Source: an uncultured Collinsella sp. (GTDB lineage Bacteria; Actinomycetota; Coriobacteriia; Coriobacteriales; Coriobacteriaceae). From it: 43,334 bases of DNA. Positions 1 through 8,201 of the stretch are shown here, piece after piece; position 1 is the stretch's first letter; each line of letters starts with the position of its first letter. Below the pieces are notes generated by a model, which was given only the letters and a program-made list of their open reading frames with translations, was not told the DNA's origin and searched no databases. The DNA lies in the NCBI GenBank assembly GCA_902490405.1, contig CABUDS010000018.1:1-43334 (forward strand), written 5' to 3'. Made by a program: the position numbers and the translations under genes.

Positions 1-219
1 ATTTTGAGTGCCGTTCCAACCGTCATATTCCCAGTAAGAAATCGGACGGTTATCGCCAACGCACCATTCCGTGGGCTCGTCTACCGAGGCGCTACCCCCT
101 CCAACACCGCCAATAAGACCTGCTTTTGCGGTCAATGGAGCACAAGTAAGGCAGGCAGTTGCAAATGCGGCCAACCCGAAAGCCTTTAGCCCGCGCCATC
201 TCCTTCGAACGTCTTTCAT
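1..219 (-). CDS. Secreted protein, N-terminal part only (cut by window start)
   Basis: The reading frame runs from ATG at 219 down to base 1 without a stop, giving the first 73 residues. It starts with a clear Sec signal peptide: basic MKDVRRRWRG, a hydrophobic Ala/Leu/Cys-rich core, and a likely signal peptidase site after LTAKA (about residue 33). The mature start is Gly-rich (GLIGGVGGGSAS), followed by an acidic/aromatic stretch. A GGAAAGGA ribosome site lies about 8 bases before the ATG. No domain can be named from this piece. It is on the same strand as the glycosyltransferase operon but over 100 bases beyond it. The frame, signal and ribosome site together make it a real gene start; its function is unknown. 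Confidence 0.75.
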   Translation of the reverse strand, partial: MKDVRRRWRGLKAFGLAAFATACLTCAPLTAKAGLIGGVGGGSASVDEPTEWCVGDNRPISYWEYDGWNGTQN

Positions 220-346
220 AGAACATCCTTTCCACGAATCCGGCGGAATCTATATGTTATTTTTAAACTAACAACTGGTGAATTCAAGCGTTTTCAAGTC
301 TGAAACCGAAATATATATTTGACTAGCCCCATTCTCGCCTCCACAT

Positions 347-469
347 TCAAATATGGCTAGAGCCCCGCTCTCGCCCGGGATAAGAAGGCCCGCCCAACAA
401 AACGCTCAGGCAGGCCACAGCAACGAACAGAATGTAGTGACGACGATGGTCTAGCAAGACAACAGACAT
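347..469 (-). CDS. Possible small single-pass membrane protein (40 aa)
   Basis: A short frame begins 12 bases after the stop of the last glycosyltransferase. Its ATG at 469 is preceded by GGAG with a 5-base gap, a good ribosome site. The product has a short basic N-terminus (LDHRRHY), one hydrophobic segment (YILFVAVACLSVLLGG, about residues 12-27) and a basic polar tail (PGRERGSSHI). Position and ribosome site suggest co-translation with the glycosyltransferases. I recognise no family, and a 40-codon frame can arise by chance, so the call is tentative. Confidence 0.35.
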   Translation of the reverse strand: MSVVLLDHRRHYILFVAVACLSVLLGGPSYPGRERGSSHI

Positions 470-481
470 GGCCGCTCCGAT

Positions 482-1549
482 CTACAAATCTCTCTTTCCC
501 AGGATATTCGCGGCCATGCGTTTGCACGCCCGAAGGAGCCCAGACCTAAAAACGTCGTACTCAAACATGAGCCTCCTGCACGCACGGACGCTGGGCGCCT
601 TGTTAGCACGCGCTGCGCGCACCATAGCAGCAACAGAAGGAGCACATCGCGTAAGCGCGGCATCGCTCCCCATAGCGGAACCAGCGAGCACCGTAGATAC
701 AGCGTCGAACACTTTGCCGCAGCCCGTACCCAGCAACCTTATTGCATCGTACAGCACCAAATCACACAGGAAGTATGCCAGGTCATCGACATGCTGCGTG
801 TCAAGGCCATCTCGATGCCAGTCGGCCAACACCGCGGAATATATTTTCACATGCTCCAGCAGACGCGTCTCGTCGTCGTAGCGCATGGTGTCCATGAGCG
901 AGCCCTTGCGCGCCACACGGTAGTCATACAATTTATTCGAAATCAGCGTTGTTTTTCGCGAACGACCATAGATCGCCATTTCGAAAACTTGATCTTCGCC
1001 ATAGCAGATAGATTCATCAAACCGAATAGCGTTATTCGCCAGAAAATCACGTCTGCAGGCAGTCCGCCACACAAAGGGACGCGAATCCTCTTTAAATAAT
1101 AATTCGAAACTATATCCATGAAAAGAAACGTCCCGCGGACTCAAAACCCGATTAAGCCACGGATACCCCGCCTCGAGCGGATATGGATTCGCCCCAAATG
1201 TCAAAACGTCGCAGCCCTCACGCTCAAAGGCGCCGACGATCACACGGCACGCATCGGGCGTAAAGCGATCGTCGGAATCCAAAAACGCGACGATAGGCGC
1301 CGTGGACGCGGCGATGCCTGCATTACGCGCGCTCGACAGACCGCCGTTCTCTTTATCGACCAGCGTAAAGCGCGCGTCCTTTTCGCAATAGGTAGCCGCA
1401 ATATCGCGCGAACCGTCCGGCGAGCCATCGTTGACCAGCACGCCCTCCCAATCGGGCATGTCCTGCGCAAGCAGGGAGTCCAGGCACCAGGCCAGGCACT
1501 CCTCCACTTTGTAGATGGGAACGACAACGGAAATCTTGGGGGTAGCCAT
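482..1549 (-). CDS. Family 2 glycosyltransferase (type A', last of four)
   Basis: Predicted GT-A fold glycosyltransferase of 355 residues that moves a sugar from a nucleotide donor, probably for a surface polysaccharide. The family-2 start is clear: ISVVVPIYKVEECLAWCLDS near residues 6-25, VNDGSPDGS at 39-47 (nucleotide contact), NGGLSSARNAG at 68-78 and the metal-binding DSDD at 91-94. GEDQVF further on matches the usual acceptor/base region. The start is ATG at 1549, with AGGAG 9 bases upstream; a GTG two codons earlier would sit too close to that site. It follows the next gene upstream by 12 bases, so it is in the same operon. It resembles the gene at 2755-3795 more than its direct neighbour, as expected from a duplicated gene pair. 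Acceptor and linkage cannot be told. Confidence 0.9.
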   Translation of the reverse strand: MATPKISVVVPIYKVEECLAWCLDSLLAQDMPDWEGVLVNDGSPDGSRDIAATYCEKDARFTLVDKENGGLSSARNAGIAASTAPIVAFLDSDDRFTPDACRVIVGAFEREGCDVLTFGANPYPLEAGYPWLNRVLSPRDVSFHGYSFELLFKEDSRPFVWRTACRRDFLANNAIRFDESICYGEDQVFEMAIYGRSRKTTLISNKLYDYRVARKGSLMDTMRYDDETRLLEHVKIYSAVLADWHRDGLDTQHVDDLAYFLCDLVLYDAIRLLGTGCGKVFDAVSTVLAGSAMGSDAALTRCAPSVAAMVRAARANKAPSVRACRRLMFEYDVFRSGLLRACKRMAANILGKRDL

Positions 1550-1561
1550 AATCACTCGCTC

Positions 1562-2680
1562 CTACTGTGCCGCCGGCACGTCATCGGGATGCGGATTGTC
1601 TCCATAGGCACGCTGGTACGTCAGCACACGCCATACCAGCGGCAGCCCACCAATCCTAAAGTAATGCTTAAACGTGTTCAGCTTGCCGGGCTTCTTAAAA
1701 TCAAAACGCGAATCCATGTAGGCGCGGGGCGATTTAATCATCAACCGTAGGTCGGTCTCGACACGCGGATCAAACAGCGACAGGTCAAAGCGACCGGCAT
1801 CCCAATCGGCCTTGAGCTCGGGTGAAGCCTTCTCCCAAAACCGCTCGCGCAACTCATCGACCAGGCGCTCATCATTCCAACGGTACGTATCGACCTTCAT
1901 GCGCATTAAAATGCCCTGGAGCTGAGCCTTGAGCTCGGGACGCTCGTCCAAAAAACGTTGCATCTCGGCATATTCGTCGCACACGCAAAACACCTTGTTG
2001 GGCGAATTAACGGAGCTCTTCTCGTTATCCTGGCGATAGCACAAAATGGGGTCCGCAATAAACGCGGCACGCTCGGCGCAAGCCCAAACCTTAAAGTTAA
2101 AGCCTGCGTCCTGATATGAGGCGCCCGGCGTGGGAAGGAACCGAATCTGATTGTCGTTGAGAAACTCGCACCGATAGATAGCCGACCAAATGGAAGGTTT
2201 GCGGTAGAAGATGCCCGGGCGATCGACGGGGCGATACGCGGCGCCCGTCATATGCTCGTCGATGATCCCAAACAGCTCACGGCGCTCGCTGGGCGTGGAC
2301 CAATACAGGTAAAAGTCGCCCTTTACCACATCGGCATGCTCAGCATCGGCCTTGGCGACCAGCTTTTGGAGCGAATCCTCAAACATAAAGTCGTCGGACT
2401 CAAGGATGCCCACGTACTCGCCGCGCGCCATCTCCAGGCCGCGGTTCATCGAGTCGCCGTAGCCGCTGTTGGCTTTATCGATCATCTTCACACGGGGGTC
2501 TCGCTCCATGTACTCGCGGATGATGTCTGGCGAGCTATCGGTGGAGCCGTCGTTGATACAGATGATCTCGATGTCCTTGAGCGTCTGCGCCACGGCGGAA
2601 TCGAGGCACTCGCGCAGATAGCGCTCAACATTGCAGATGGGAACAAGCAGCGAAACTTTAGGGGTATCAGAGTTCTGCAA
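1562..2680 (-). CDS. Family 2 glycosyltransferase (type B')
   Basis: A 372-residue GT2 enzyme. Residues 9-20 (VSLLVPICNVER), INDGSTDSS at 42-50, NSGYGDSMNRG at 71-81 and ESDD at 94-97 form the nucleotide-sugar and metal site. The middle part has the conserved block KPSIWSAIYR, then FLPTPGASYQD and CYRQDNEKSSVNS. It is a close paralogue of the gene at 3802-4905, which carries the same blocks. Translation appears to start at TTG (2680): AGGAGG lies just before it and no ATG is near. It probably acts at the inner face of the membrane in assembling a cell-wall or capsule glycan. Substrate is unknown. Confidence 0.9.
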   Translation of the reverse strand: MQNSDTPKVSLLVPICNVERYLRECLDSAVAQTLKDIEIICINDGSTDSSPDIIREYMERDPRVKMIDKANSGYGDSMNRGLEMARGEYVGILESDDFMFEDSLQKLVAKADAEHADVVKGDFYLYWSTPSERRELFGIIDEHMTGAAYRPVDRPGIFYRKPSIWSAIYRCEFLNDNQIRFLPTPGASYQDAGFNFKVWACAERAAFIADPILCYRQDNEKSSVNSPNKVFCVCDEYAEMQRFLDERPELKAQLQGILMRMKVDTYRWNDERLVDELRERFWEKASPELKADWDAGRFDLSLFDPRVETDLRLMIKSPRAYMDSRFDFKKPGKLNTFKHYFRIGGLPLVWRVLTYQRAYGDNPHPDDVPAAQ

Positions 2681-2754
2681 GAGAACCTCCTGTTGAATAG
2701 CGTGTAACAGGGTTATTTTAGCAGCCGAGTTGCGGCGAGCGGCAGCGCTTGGAA

Positions 2755-3795
2755 TTAGAGAAAGCGCTCCAGGCAGGCTTTGAGACCGCGAGTCGAAAGA
2801 TAGAACAGCGTGGCGTCTGCCATCGAAACGCTCGAGGTCGCCGCAACGAGCTTGTGGGCAACACGGCGAACGGCGCCCTTAGCAGGCATATCCGCCCACT
2901 CCGTTCCCAAAAACGTCGTGAGATCCATGTTGACGCGAGCCGCCACGCGATGGAAGTCATCGGCATCCAAGCGCGCCAGGTCGAACACAATGAGGTCCAA
3001 AAACCAAGTTATCAGCTCGCCGAAACACAGGTCCAAAAGACCGTAGGCCGACCAGTCCTCCAAGACCTCCTCAAGCATCCTCATGTGGGCGTCAAGCTTT
3101 TTGGCGCGAGCCTCGGCACTGTTGAACTCGTGCGTCGCCGATTCGCTCTCCATCACGTAGTGGTAGAACTTGTCCGGCATGACGACGGTCTTGCGGGCAA
3201 GCGCATAAGCCGCGAATTGGAAGACGACGTCCTCGCCCAAAGCCAAACCGGGGGCGAAGCGAATGCCTTCGCGATTGAGCAGCTCGCGCGAAAAAGCCGC
3301 ACGGCAGGCATAGGGCTGCGCATTCGAATGGAACAGCAGTTGGGGATCACGGGCGCCGAAGGTACCGGCTTTGGGGCTCATGAGTTGCTGGACGCGTTTG
3401 GGGGCAGCATCGGCTGGTTCACAGACGCCGCCAAAAACGGCGGCCTCGGCATCTGCAGACTCCATGGCATGCAGCACACGCTCGACCGTCTGGGCATCGA
3501 TGTAATCGTCGGCGTCCACAAAAAAGACGGTCTCACCCTCGGCGGCATCGATACCGGCATTTCGAGCACACGAGACACCCGCGTTTTCCTGGTCAATCAC
3601 CAGTACGCGATCGTCGGTCTGCGCGATCTGGCGCAACACGTTCGACGAATCATCAGTCGAACCGTCGTTGACGCAGACAACCTGAATCGAGCGCTCGGAC
3701 TGGGCCAACAGCGAATCGAGGCATCGCTGAATGGAACGCACAGAGTTATAAACGGGGACGACAATGGTAGCTTTAGGACACGAGACCTCTCCCAT
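2755..3795 (-). CDS. Family 2 glycosyltransferase (type A)
   Basis: A 346-residue GT2 enzyme: ATIVVPVYNSVRSIQRCLDS at 9-28, VNDGSTDDS at 42-50, NAGVSCARNAG at 71-81 and metal-binding DADD at 94-97. GEDVVFQFAAY marks the acceptor side. The ATG at 3795 lies 6 bases after the stop of the upstream gene, whose last codons (GAGGGGGTAGG) serve as ribosome site, so the two are translationally coupled. It resembles the gene at 482-1549. There is a 74-base gap to the next gene of the operon (1562-2680). Confidence 0.9.
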   Translation of the reverse strand: MGEVSCPKATIVVPVYNSVRSIQRCLDSLLAQSERSIQVVCVNDGSTDDSSNVLRQIAQTDDRVLVIDQENAGVSCARNAGIDAAEGETVFFVDADDYIDAQTVERVLHAMESADAEAAVFGGVCEPADAAPKRVQQLMSPKAGTFGARDPQLLFHSNAQPYACRAAFSRELLNREGIRFAPGLALGEDVVFQFAAYALARKTVVMPDKFYHYVMESESATHEFNSAEARAKKLDAHMRMLEEVLEDWSAYGLLDLCFGELITWFLDLIVFDLARLDADDFHRVAARVNMDLTTFLGTEWADMPAKGAVRRVAHKLVAATSSVSMADATLFYLSTRGLKACLERFL

Positions 3796-3801
3796 GCCGA
3801 C

Positions 3802-4905
3802 CTACCCCCTCAGCGATTCGATGAGGAAGGCGGCGACCACGCCAGGGCCTCCAACCGAGGCGTAATACTTAGCGCGCCCCAAGGCACCATCCGTCGCAAA
3901 ACTCGGATGCTCGTCAACCCAGCCCTCAGGATCTTTGAGAATGGCAGCGAGATTCGCGCGCTTCCACGGCTTGAGGTCGTCAAGCGAAAACTCCCCCACG
4001 TCCAAGGCCGCCTGAAATTCCTTAGCCATCTGCACCAGGAACTCCTTATAGAACTTAGGCGCTAGGCGCACATAGTTCCACATGTACGAATCGTACTTAA
4101 TGAGTTGATTGAACTTGAGCATGCGCGCGACGTCATCACTTGCGTGGTCGCGGGCATAATCCTCTCGAATCCAACGCTCAATCTCGGCATACTCGGTATT
4201 GACGCAAAAGACCTTAGCCGAAGAATTGACCGAGGAATTCTCGTTGTCCTGGCGATACGACAACACGGCATCATGCAGGTAAACAGCCTTATCGGCGCAC
4301 GCGATCACCTTAAAGGCAAATGACGTGTCCTGAAAGGATGCCCCCGGAGTCGGCAGGAACGTAATGCGGTTACGCTCAAGAAAATCGCGACGGTACACGG
4401 CCGACCAAATCGATGGCTTTTGCTTAAAGAACCGCGTCGTATCGCTCGGGTGCACCGGCTTGCCGCAATCCTGAGGTCTAAACATCTCGTGCAGCGAACG
4501 GCGCTCCTCGGGCTTAGACCAGTAGAAATCAAAGTTCGCCTTCGCAAAGTCGGCATTATTGGTATCGACGGCCGAGACAAGCTTTTCGAGTGCGTCGGGC
4601 GCCATAAAGTCATCGGACTCCAAGATGCCAACATACTTGCCACGCGCCATCTCCAGACCGTGGTTCATCGAGTCGCCGTAGCCGCTGTTGGCCTTGTCGA
4701 TCATCTTGACGCGCTCATCGCGCTCCATATACTCGCGGATAATCGCCGGCGAGTTGTCGGTCGACCCGTCGTTAATGCAGATGATCTCAATATCCTTGAG
4801 CGTCTGCGCCAGGGCGGAATCGAGGCACTCGCGCAGGTAGCGCTGAACATTGTAAATGGGAATAAGCAGCGACAGAACAGGGCTGCCAGAGGCGTTAGTA
4901 GACAA
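3802..4905 (-). CDS. Family 2 glycosyltransferase (type B, first of operon)
   Basis: First gene of the leftward four-glycosyltransferase operon, 367 residues. GT2 signatures: LSLLIPIYNVQRYLRECLDS (11-30), INDGSTDNS (44-52), NSGYGDSMNHG (73-83) and ESDD (96-99). It shares KPSIWSAVYR, FLPTPGASFQD and SYRQDNENSSVNS with its paralogue at 1562-2680; this kind is often annotated as a LicT/CPS-type glycosyltransferase. The start is a TTG at 4905 behind a strong TAAGGAG site; no ATG or GTG fits. A promoter is visible about 65-95 bases upstream. It likely adds one sugar in a surface glycan repeat. Confidence 0.9.
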   Translation of the reverse strand: MSTNASGSPVLSLLIPIYNVQRYLRECLDSALAQTLKDIEIICINDGSTDNSPAIIREYMERDERVKMIDKANSGYGDSMNHGLEMARGKYVGILESDDFMAPDALEKLVSAVDTNNADFAKANFDFYWSKPEERRSLHEMFRPQDCGKPVHPSDTTRFFKQKPSIWSAVYRRDFLERNRITFLPTPGASFQDTSFAFKVIACADKAVYLHDAVLSYRQDNENSSVNSSAKVFCVNTEYAEIERWIREDYARDHASDDVARMLKFNQLIKYDSYMWNYVRLAPKFYKEFLVQMAKEFQAALDVGEFSLDDLKPWKRANLAAILKDPEGWVDEHPSFATDGALGRAKYYASVGGPGVVAAFLIESLRG

Positions 4906-4970
4906 ATGTGCTCCTTAGGAAATACCTGTCGTTTCATGGTATCAAAGGGTTAGCGCGCCAGCGGGCGTTT

Positions 4971-4999
4971 ATATAATCTATGGAGCCTCTCGCGGGCAA
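4971..4999 (-). promoter_or_regulatory. Promoter of the glycosyltransferase operon
   Basis: On the minus strand, TTGCCC (4994-4999) is followed after 17 bases by TTATAT (4971-4976), close to the sigma-70 consensus. Transcription would start near 4964, giving a leader of about 60 bases before the TTG start. Called by eye only. Confidence 0.5.
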
Positions 5000-5161
5000 A
5001 GTAGCCCCAAATCATGCGGCGGGCCCATGACAGGTTCCTGCGTTTTATTCAAAGCTTGCCGTCAAGGTGCGCCGAGCCTTTACAATAGGACAGTCCCAAG
5101 GACGTATTCGATAGCTTCCGTGCAGCGCATGCGCGCCGCGCGTGAAAGGATATATTGCCCC

Positions 5162-6181
5162 ATGCCTTCAACCCTCCTCGCCCCCATCGATAAGCTCGCC
5201 ATCGTCGTCGTTACGTACAAGCGCCAGGAACTCCTGGCCAACTTGTTCGACTCCATGACCGATCTCACGGCAACGCCCTGGCGCATCGTGATTGTCGATA
5301 ACGAGAATTCGCGCGAGACCGAGGCCATGTGCACTGCATTCAACGAGCGCCTGGCCAACCTGTGGGGCATCGACACCGAGCAGCCCGACGCGCAGGGCGG
5401 CACCGACCGTGTCATCTACGCCCCGCAGCTCGAAAACGGCGGCGGTGCGGGCGGCTTCTCCGCTGGAACCAAATGCGCCTACGATCTAGGGGCCCAGTGG
5501 TTCTGGGTCATGGACGACGACGTGCTCGTCATCCCCGAAGGCATCGAGCGCTTGGCCAAGTGGACCGACCGCTACGATGTTATCCAGGGTTCGCGCCTGG
5601 ACTTTGACGGCGGCGCCTTCTTTTGGCAGTACCAGCTCATCCTTTCGCTCGGCATCCCTAACCCCATCGCCAAGTGGGATCTGGGTCCCGAGGGCTACCG
5701 CACCATGAACCAACTGTGCTTTGAGGGCGGCATGTTCTCGCGCCGCGTGGTTGACAAGATTGGCCTGCCCGACGCACGCTTCTTTATCTACGGCGACGAT
5801 GCCTGCTACGGCTACGTGGCCAGCCAGCACTTCCCCGCCGCCGTGGTCGCCGACGTGGTGCTCAAGCGCGCCCGCGCCGTCTCCAACTGGGACATCGCCG
5901 GCAAACGACAGCTCAACTCCACGAGCGACACCAACCGCTACTACATCATGCGCAACCGCGGTTATCTGGCACGCTACATGCAGATCTACGGCGACTACCA
6001 CCCCGTGCTGTTCCGTCTGGGCAATGCCGCGACCTTCTGCAAGGAGTTCATTCGTCTGGCAGCAGTCGACAAATGCTTTAAGACCGGTATTCCGGCGCTG
6101 CGCCGTGGCATGAAGGACGCCCGCAAGATCGTTAAGGACCCCAACTGGAAGCCCATGCCGCCCCTGAAGGACGCCGAGTAG
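5162..6181 (+). CDS. GlfT-like galactofuranosyl/rhamnosyl-transferase (GT2)
   Basis: A 339-residue glycosyltransferase of the kind that includes GlfT-type galactofuranosyl and rhamnosyl transferases. It begins KLAIVVVTYKRQELLANLFD (11-30) and carries IVIVDNENS (42-50), the Gly-rich ENGGGAGGFSAG (91-102) and WFWVMDDD (113-120), whose aspartates bind metal and UDP. FIYGDDACYGY later on matches the WGDD-type catalytic-base region of this group. Start chosen at ATG 5162, directly before the conserved strand and behind AAAGGA; the open frame extends upstream but the extra 45 residues look non-coding. It is transcribed away from the four-gene GT operon, so both probably serve the same glycan. Sugar specificity is inferred from motif type only. 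Confidence 0.85.
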   Translation: MPSTLLAPIDKLAIVVVTYKRQELLANLFDSMTDLTATPWRIVIVDNENSRETEAMCTAFNERLANLWGIDTEQPDAQGGTDRVIYAPQLENGGGAGGFSAGTKCAYDLGAQWFWVMDDDVLVIPEGIERLAKWTDRYDVIQGSRLDFDGGAFFWQYQLILSLGIPNPIAKWDLGPEGYRTMNQLCFEGGMFSRRVVDKIGLPDARFFIYGDDACYGYVASQHFPAAVVADVVLKRARAVSNWDIAGKRQLNSTSDTNRYYIMRNRGYLARYMQIYGDYHPVLFRLGNAATFCKEFIRLAAVDKCFKTGIPALRRGMKDARKIVKDPNWKPMPPLKDAE

Positions 6182-6201
6182 TAAAGGGCTTTCGCCCGCC
6201 G

Positions 6202-8001
6202 CTACAGTCGTTGACACACCACGGACACACGCTGACCGTCAAAACCAAAGCCCCAACGCATGCGCCCGACGGCGGGGCGCGGCACGCGGATATCATCGAT
6301 GCCGTCGCGCTCGATTTCGAGCAGCGCCTGAACCGCCAACAGTTCCAGGCCCAGGGCATCGACGCCAGGGTCGTACATCATGTTGATCGTAATGAGCGGT
6401 CGCTCATCGAGCATGCCGAACGTGTCAGCCACGTCAAACACCCGACCGGTGGGAATCACCTGGATATCCCAGCGATCCGAGACGCCACTTCGCTTGGAGC
6501 TGGGATTGCAATAGCCAGGCAGTCCAAAGCAGAGCCCCTGAAGCACCAGATGATAGGCTGTCGGCATATCTGATTGGCCCACATCGATGCCCAGATCGCC
6601 GATAGCACAGCTCAAAGCTTGCTTTACAGCGTCCTCGTCTCCTCGACACAGCCCGTCATGGAACGAGTCGATAACTCCAACGTCCTCAACGGCGCACTCA
6701 AACCATTCCAGAATTACAAGACGGAGCGCCTGACGCACTTCGTTGTTAGGCAGACGCAGGGAACGAAGGCACGCGCCGTTTTCCGAATGCCCCGTCATGT
6801 CCGTCGTAAGAAATCCAGACAGATACAGCGCTGTCCAGATATCTTCGGGCTTGGCGGCATCGGCCTCCTCGGCATGCACATGCACTGGCACCTCAATAAA
6901 CCCATGCGCCTCAAGTAAATCGAACAATGCGGACAGGCGCATGAGATTCCAGTCGCCGACGCATGCGCTCAGACGGTCGGCGTAACCATACAGATCTGCC
7001 CGAACGGGCGCGACGCAACCGCGATGTGCGTAGTCCACCACGCGCTCCGGGCTCGAGCAATAAAAACCACCAAGCAGATAGCCCTCGAGCCACTCACGCG
7101 CGTCATCCAGACAGCCGTTGCGACCGATGCAATCCAACAGCACTTGGACTTCGTCGTCCGAAAAACCGAACCATCGATCACACCAACTCGACAACGCTGT
7201 CGCCGACCGATAGGAAACCCCACGTTGGGACAACGCAAACTCGGCATGACCGGGGCGTTCGCACATCAGACACGTCAATCGCAACGAGTCGCCGGCATCG
7301 GCAATGGTGTCGAACAACATTCGGCTGAGCGACTCTAGGGAATCCACGCTACCGTCGTCCTTAGCGTCCAAACGCTTTGGACATACCGCGTCGTAGTCGT
7401 CTATCAGAAGAACAACCTGCTCATCGAAAGCTGCCTGGAGCAGTTTAATAAGCACGCCAAGCGCCGCATCGATCTCCTTATCGCTGGCCACCCCACGCGC
7501 CGCCCTCTCGATAAGACGAACCTCACGTCTTGACAGATCAGGCGCGGCAAGCAGCGGCAGTAATCGGGCGCACTCGCGCACGACAGCCCCGCGAATTACT
7601 GCCGCAGCACCAGCGCCATGCCTCGAAGCGGCAGCTGTAAAGTCGAGCATGATGACCGGATAACTCGCGTACTCATCACGATAGCGACCGCCGCCCGCCT
7701 GCCAAATCTGGGTACCAGCGAACAGGCTTCGATCCGGCAGCCGGCGATCAGGTCGTTCCAAATAGCACTTGAGCATCGATAAATTCATGCTCTTGCCAAA
7801 ACCCTTGGGCCGACAGCAAAGCGCAACAGGTGCTTCACTGTCCAATATATCGGCAATAAACATAGTCTTATCGACGAGTAAACACCGATTGATTGCATCG
7901 GAAAAGTCGTGTGCATCAACCGGTAGAGCTGCGCTATCCGCATGATTGAGCAACCGTGCACCAAACGCATGAGTAAAACCACAATTCACCTGTTCAGACA
8001 C
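6202..8001 (-). CDS. AAA-ATPase-like protein with C-terminal PD-(D/E)XK-type domain
   Basis: A 599-residue member of the 'predicted AAA-ATPase' group (PF09820-like) common in gut anaerobes. VDKTMFIADIL (43-53) and CRPKGFGKSMN (63-73, Walker A variant of the usual RPRRFGKS) open the NTPase part; VVLLIDDYDAV (196-206) is Walker B. The last 80 residues (LITINMMYDP, then LELLAVQALLEIE and DGIDDIR) look like the degenerate PD-(D/E)XK nuclease domain (DUF1703) usual in this family. Start chosen as GTG at 8001, 8 bases after AAGGAG; the frame runs 58 residues further upstream, but that part is unlike the family. Function is unproven; nuclease or mobile-element roles have been proposed for relatives. 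It stands alone, convergent with the GlfT-like gene. Confidence 0.8.
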   Translation of the reverse strand: MSEQVNCGFTHAFGARLLNHADSAALPVDAHDFSDAINRCLLVDKTMFIADILDSEAPVALCCRPKGFGKSMNLSMLKCYLERPDRRLPDRSLFAGTQIWQAGGGRYRDEYASYPVIMLDFTAAASRHGAGAAAVIRGAVVRECARLLPLLAAPDLSRREVRLIERAARGVASDKEIDAALGVLIKLLQAAFDEQVVLLIDDYDAVCPKRLDAKDDGSVDSLESLSRMLFDTIADAGDSLRLTCLMCERPGHAEFALSQRGVSYRSATALSSWCDRWFGFSDDEVQVLLDCIGRNGCLDDAREWLEGYLLGGFYCSSPERVVDYAHRGCVAPVRADLYGYADRLSACVGDWNLMRLSALFDLLEAHGFIEVPVHVHAEEADAAKPEDIWTALYLSGFLTTDMTGHSENGACLRSLRLPNNEVRQALRLVILEWFECAVEDVGVIDSFHDGLCRGDEDAVKQALSCAIGDLGIDVGQSDMPTAYHLVLQGLCFGLPGYCNPSSKRSGVSDRWDIQVIPTGRVFDVADTFGMLDERPLITINMMYDPGVDALGLELLAVQALLEIERDGIDDIRVPRPAVGRMRWGFGFDGQRVSVVCQRL

Positions 8002-8134
8002 CGTAAACTCTCCTTCTAACGCAGCACGATGCCCATTGTAGCGAGCGGGTAGAGCGCAATAATATCGACATGCAAACATTTCGGGCAACGGTAGCAACAG
8101 ACCCCCGAGGGGGCATAACAAATCGTTGCACAAC

Positions 8135-8169
8135 AAAAAAGGGGCCCGATGCCGCCGCACCGGACCCCG
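8135..8169 (-). terminator. Terminator of the wall-anchored protein gene
   Basis: Read on the minus strand, a GC-rich stem (GGGGTCCG with CGGGCCCC, one G-U pair) is followed by six T's (8135-8140). It lies 33 bases after the stop at 8202. Confidence 0.75.
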
Positions 8170-8201
8170 TCCCAAACTCTTATAGAAAACGATCTGGAAG
8201 A

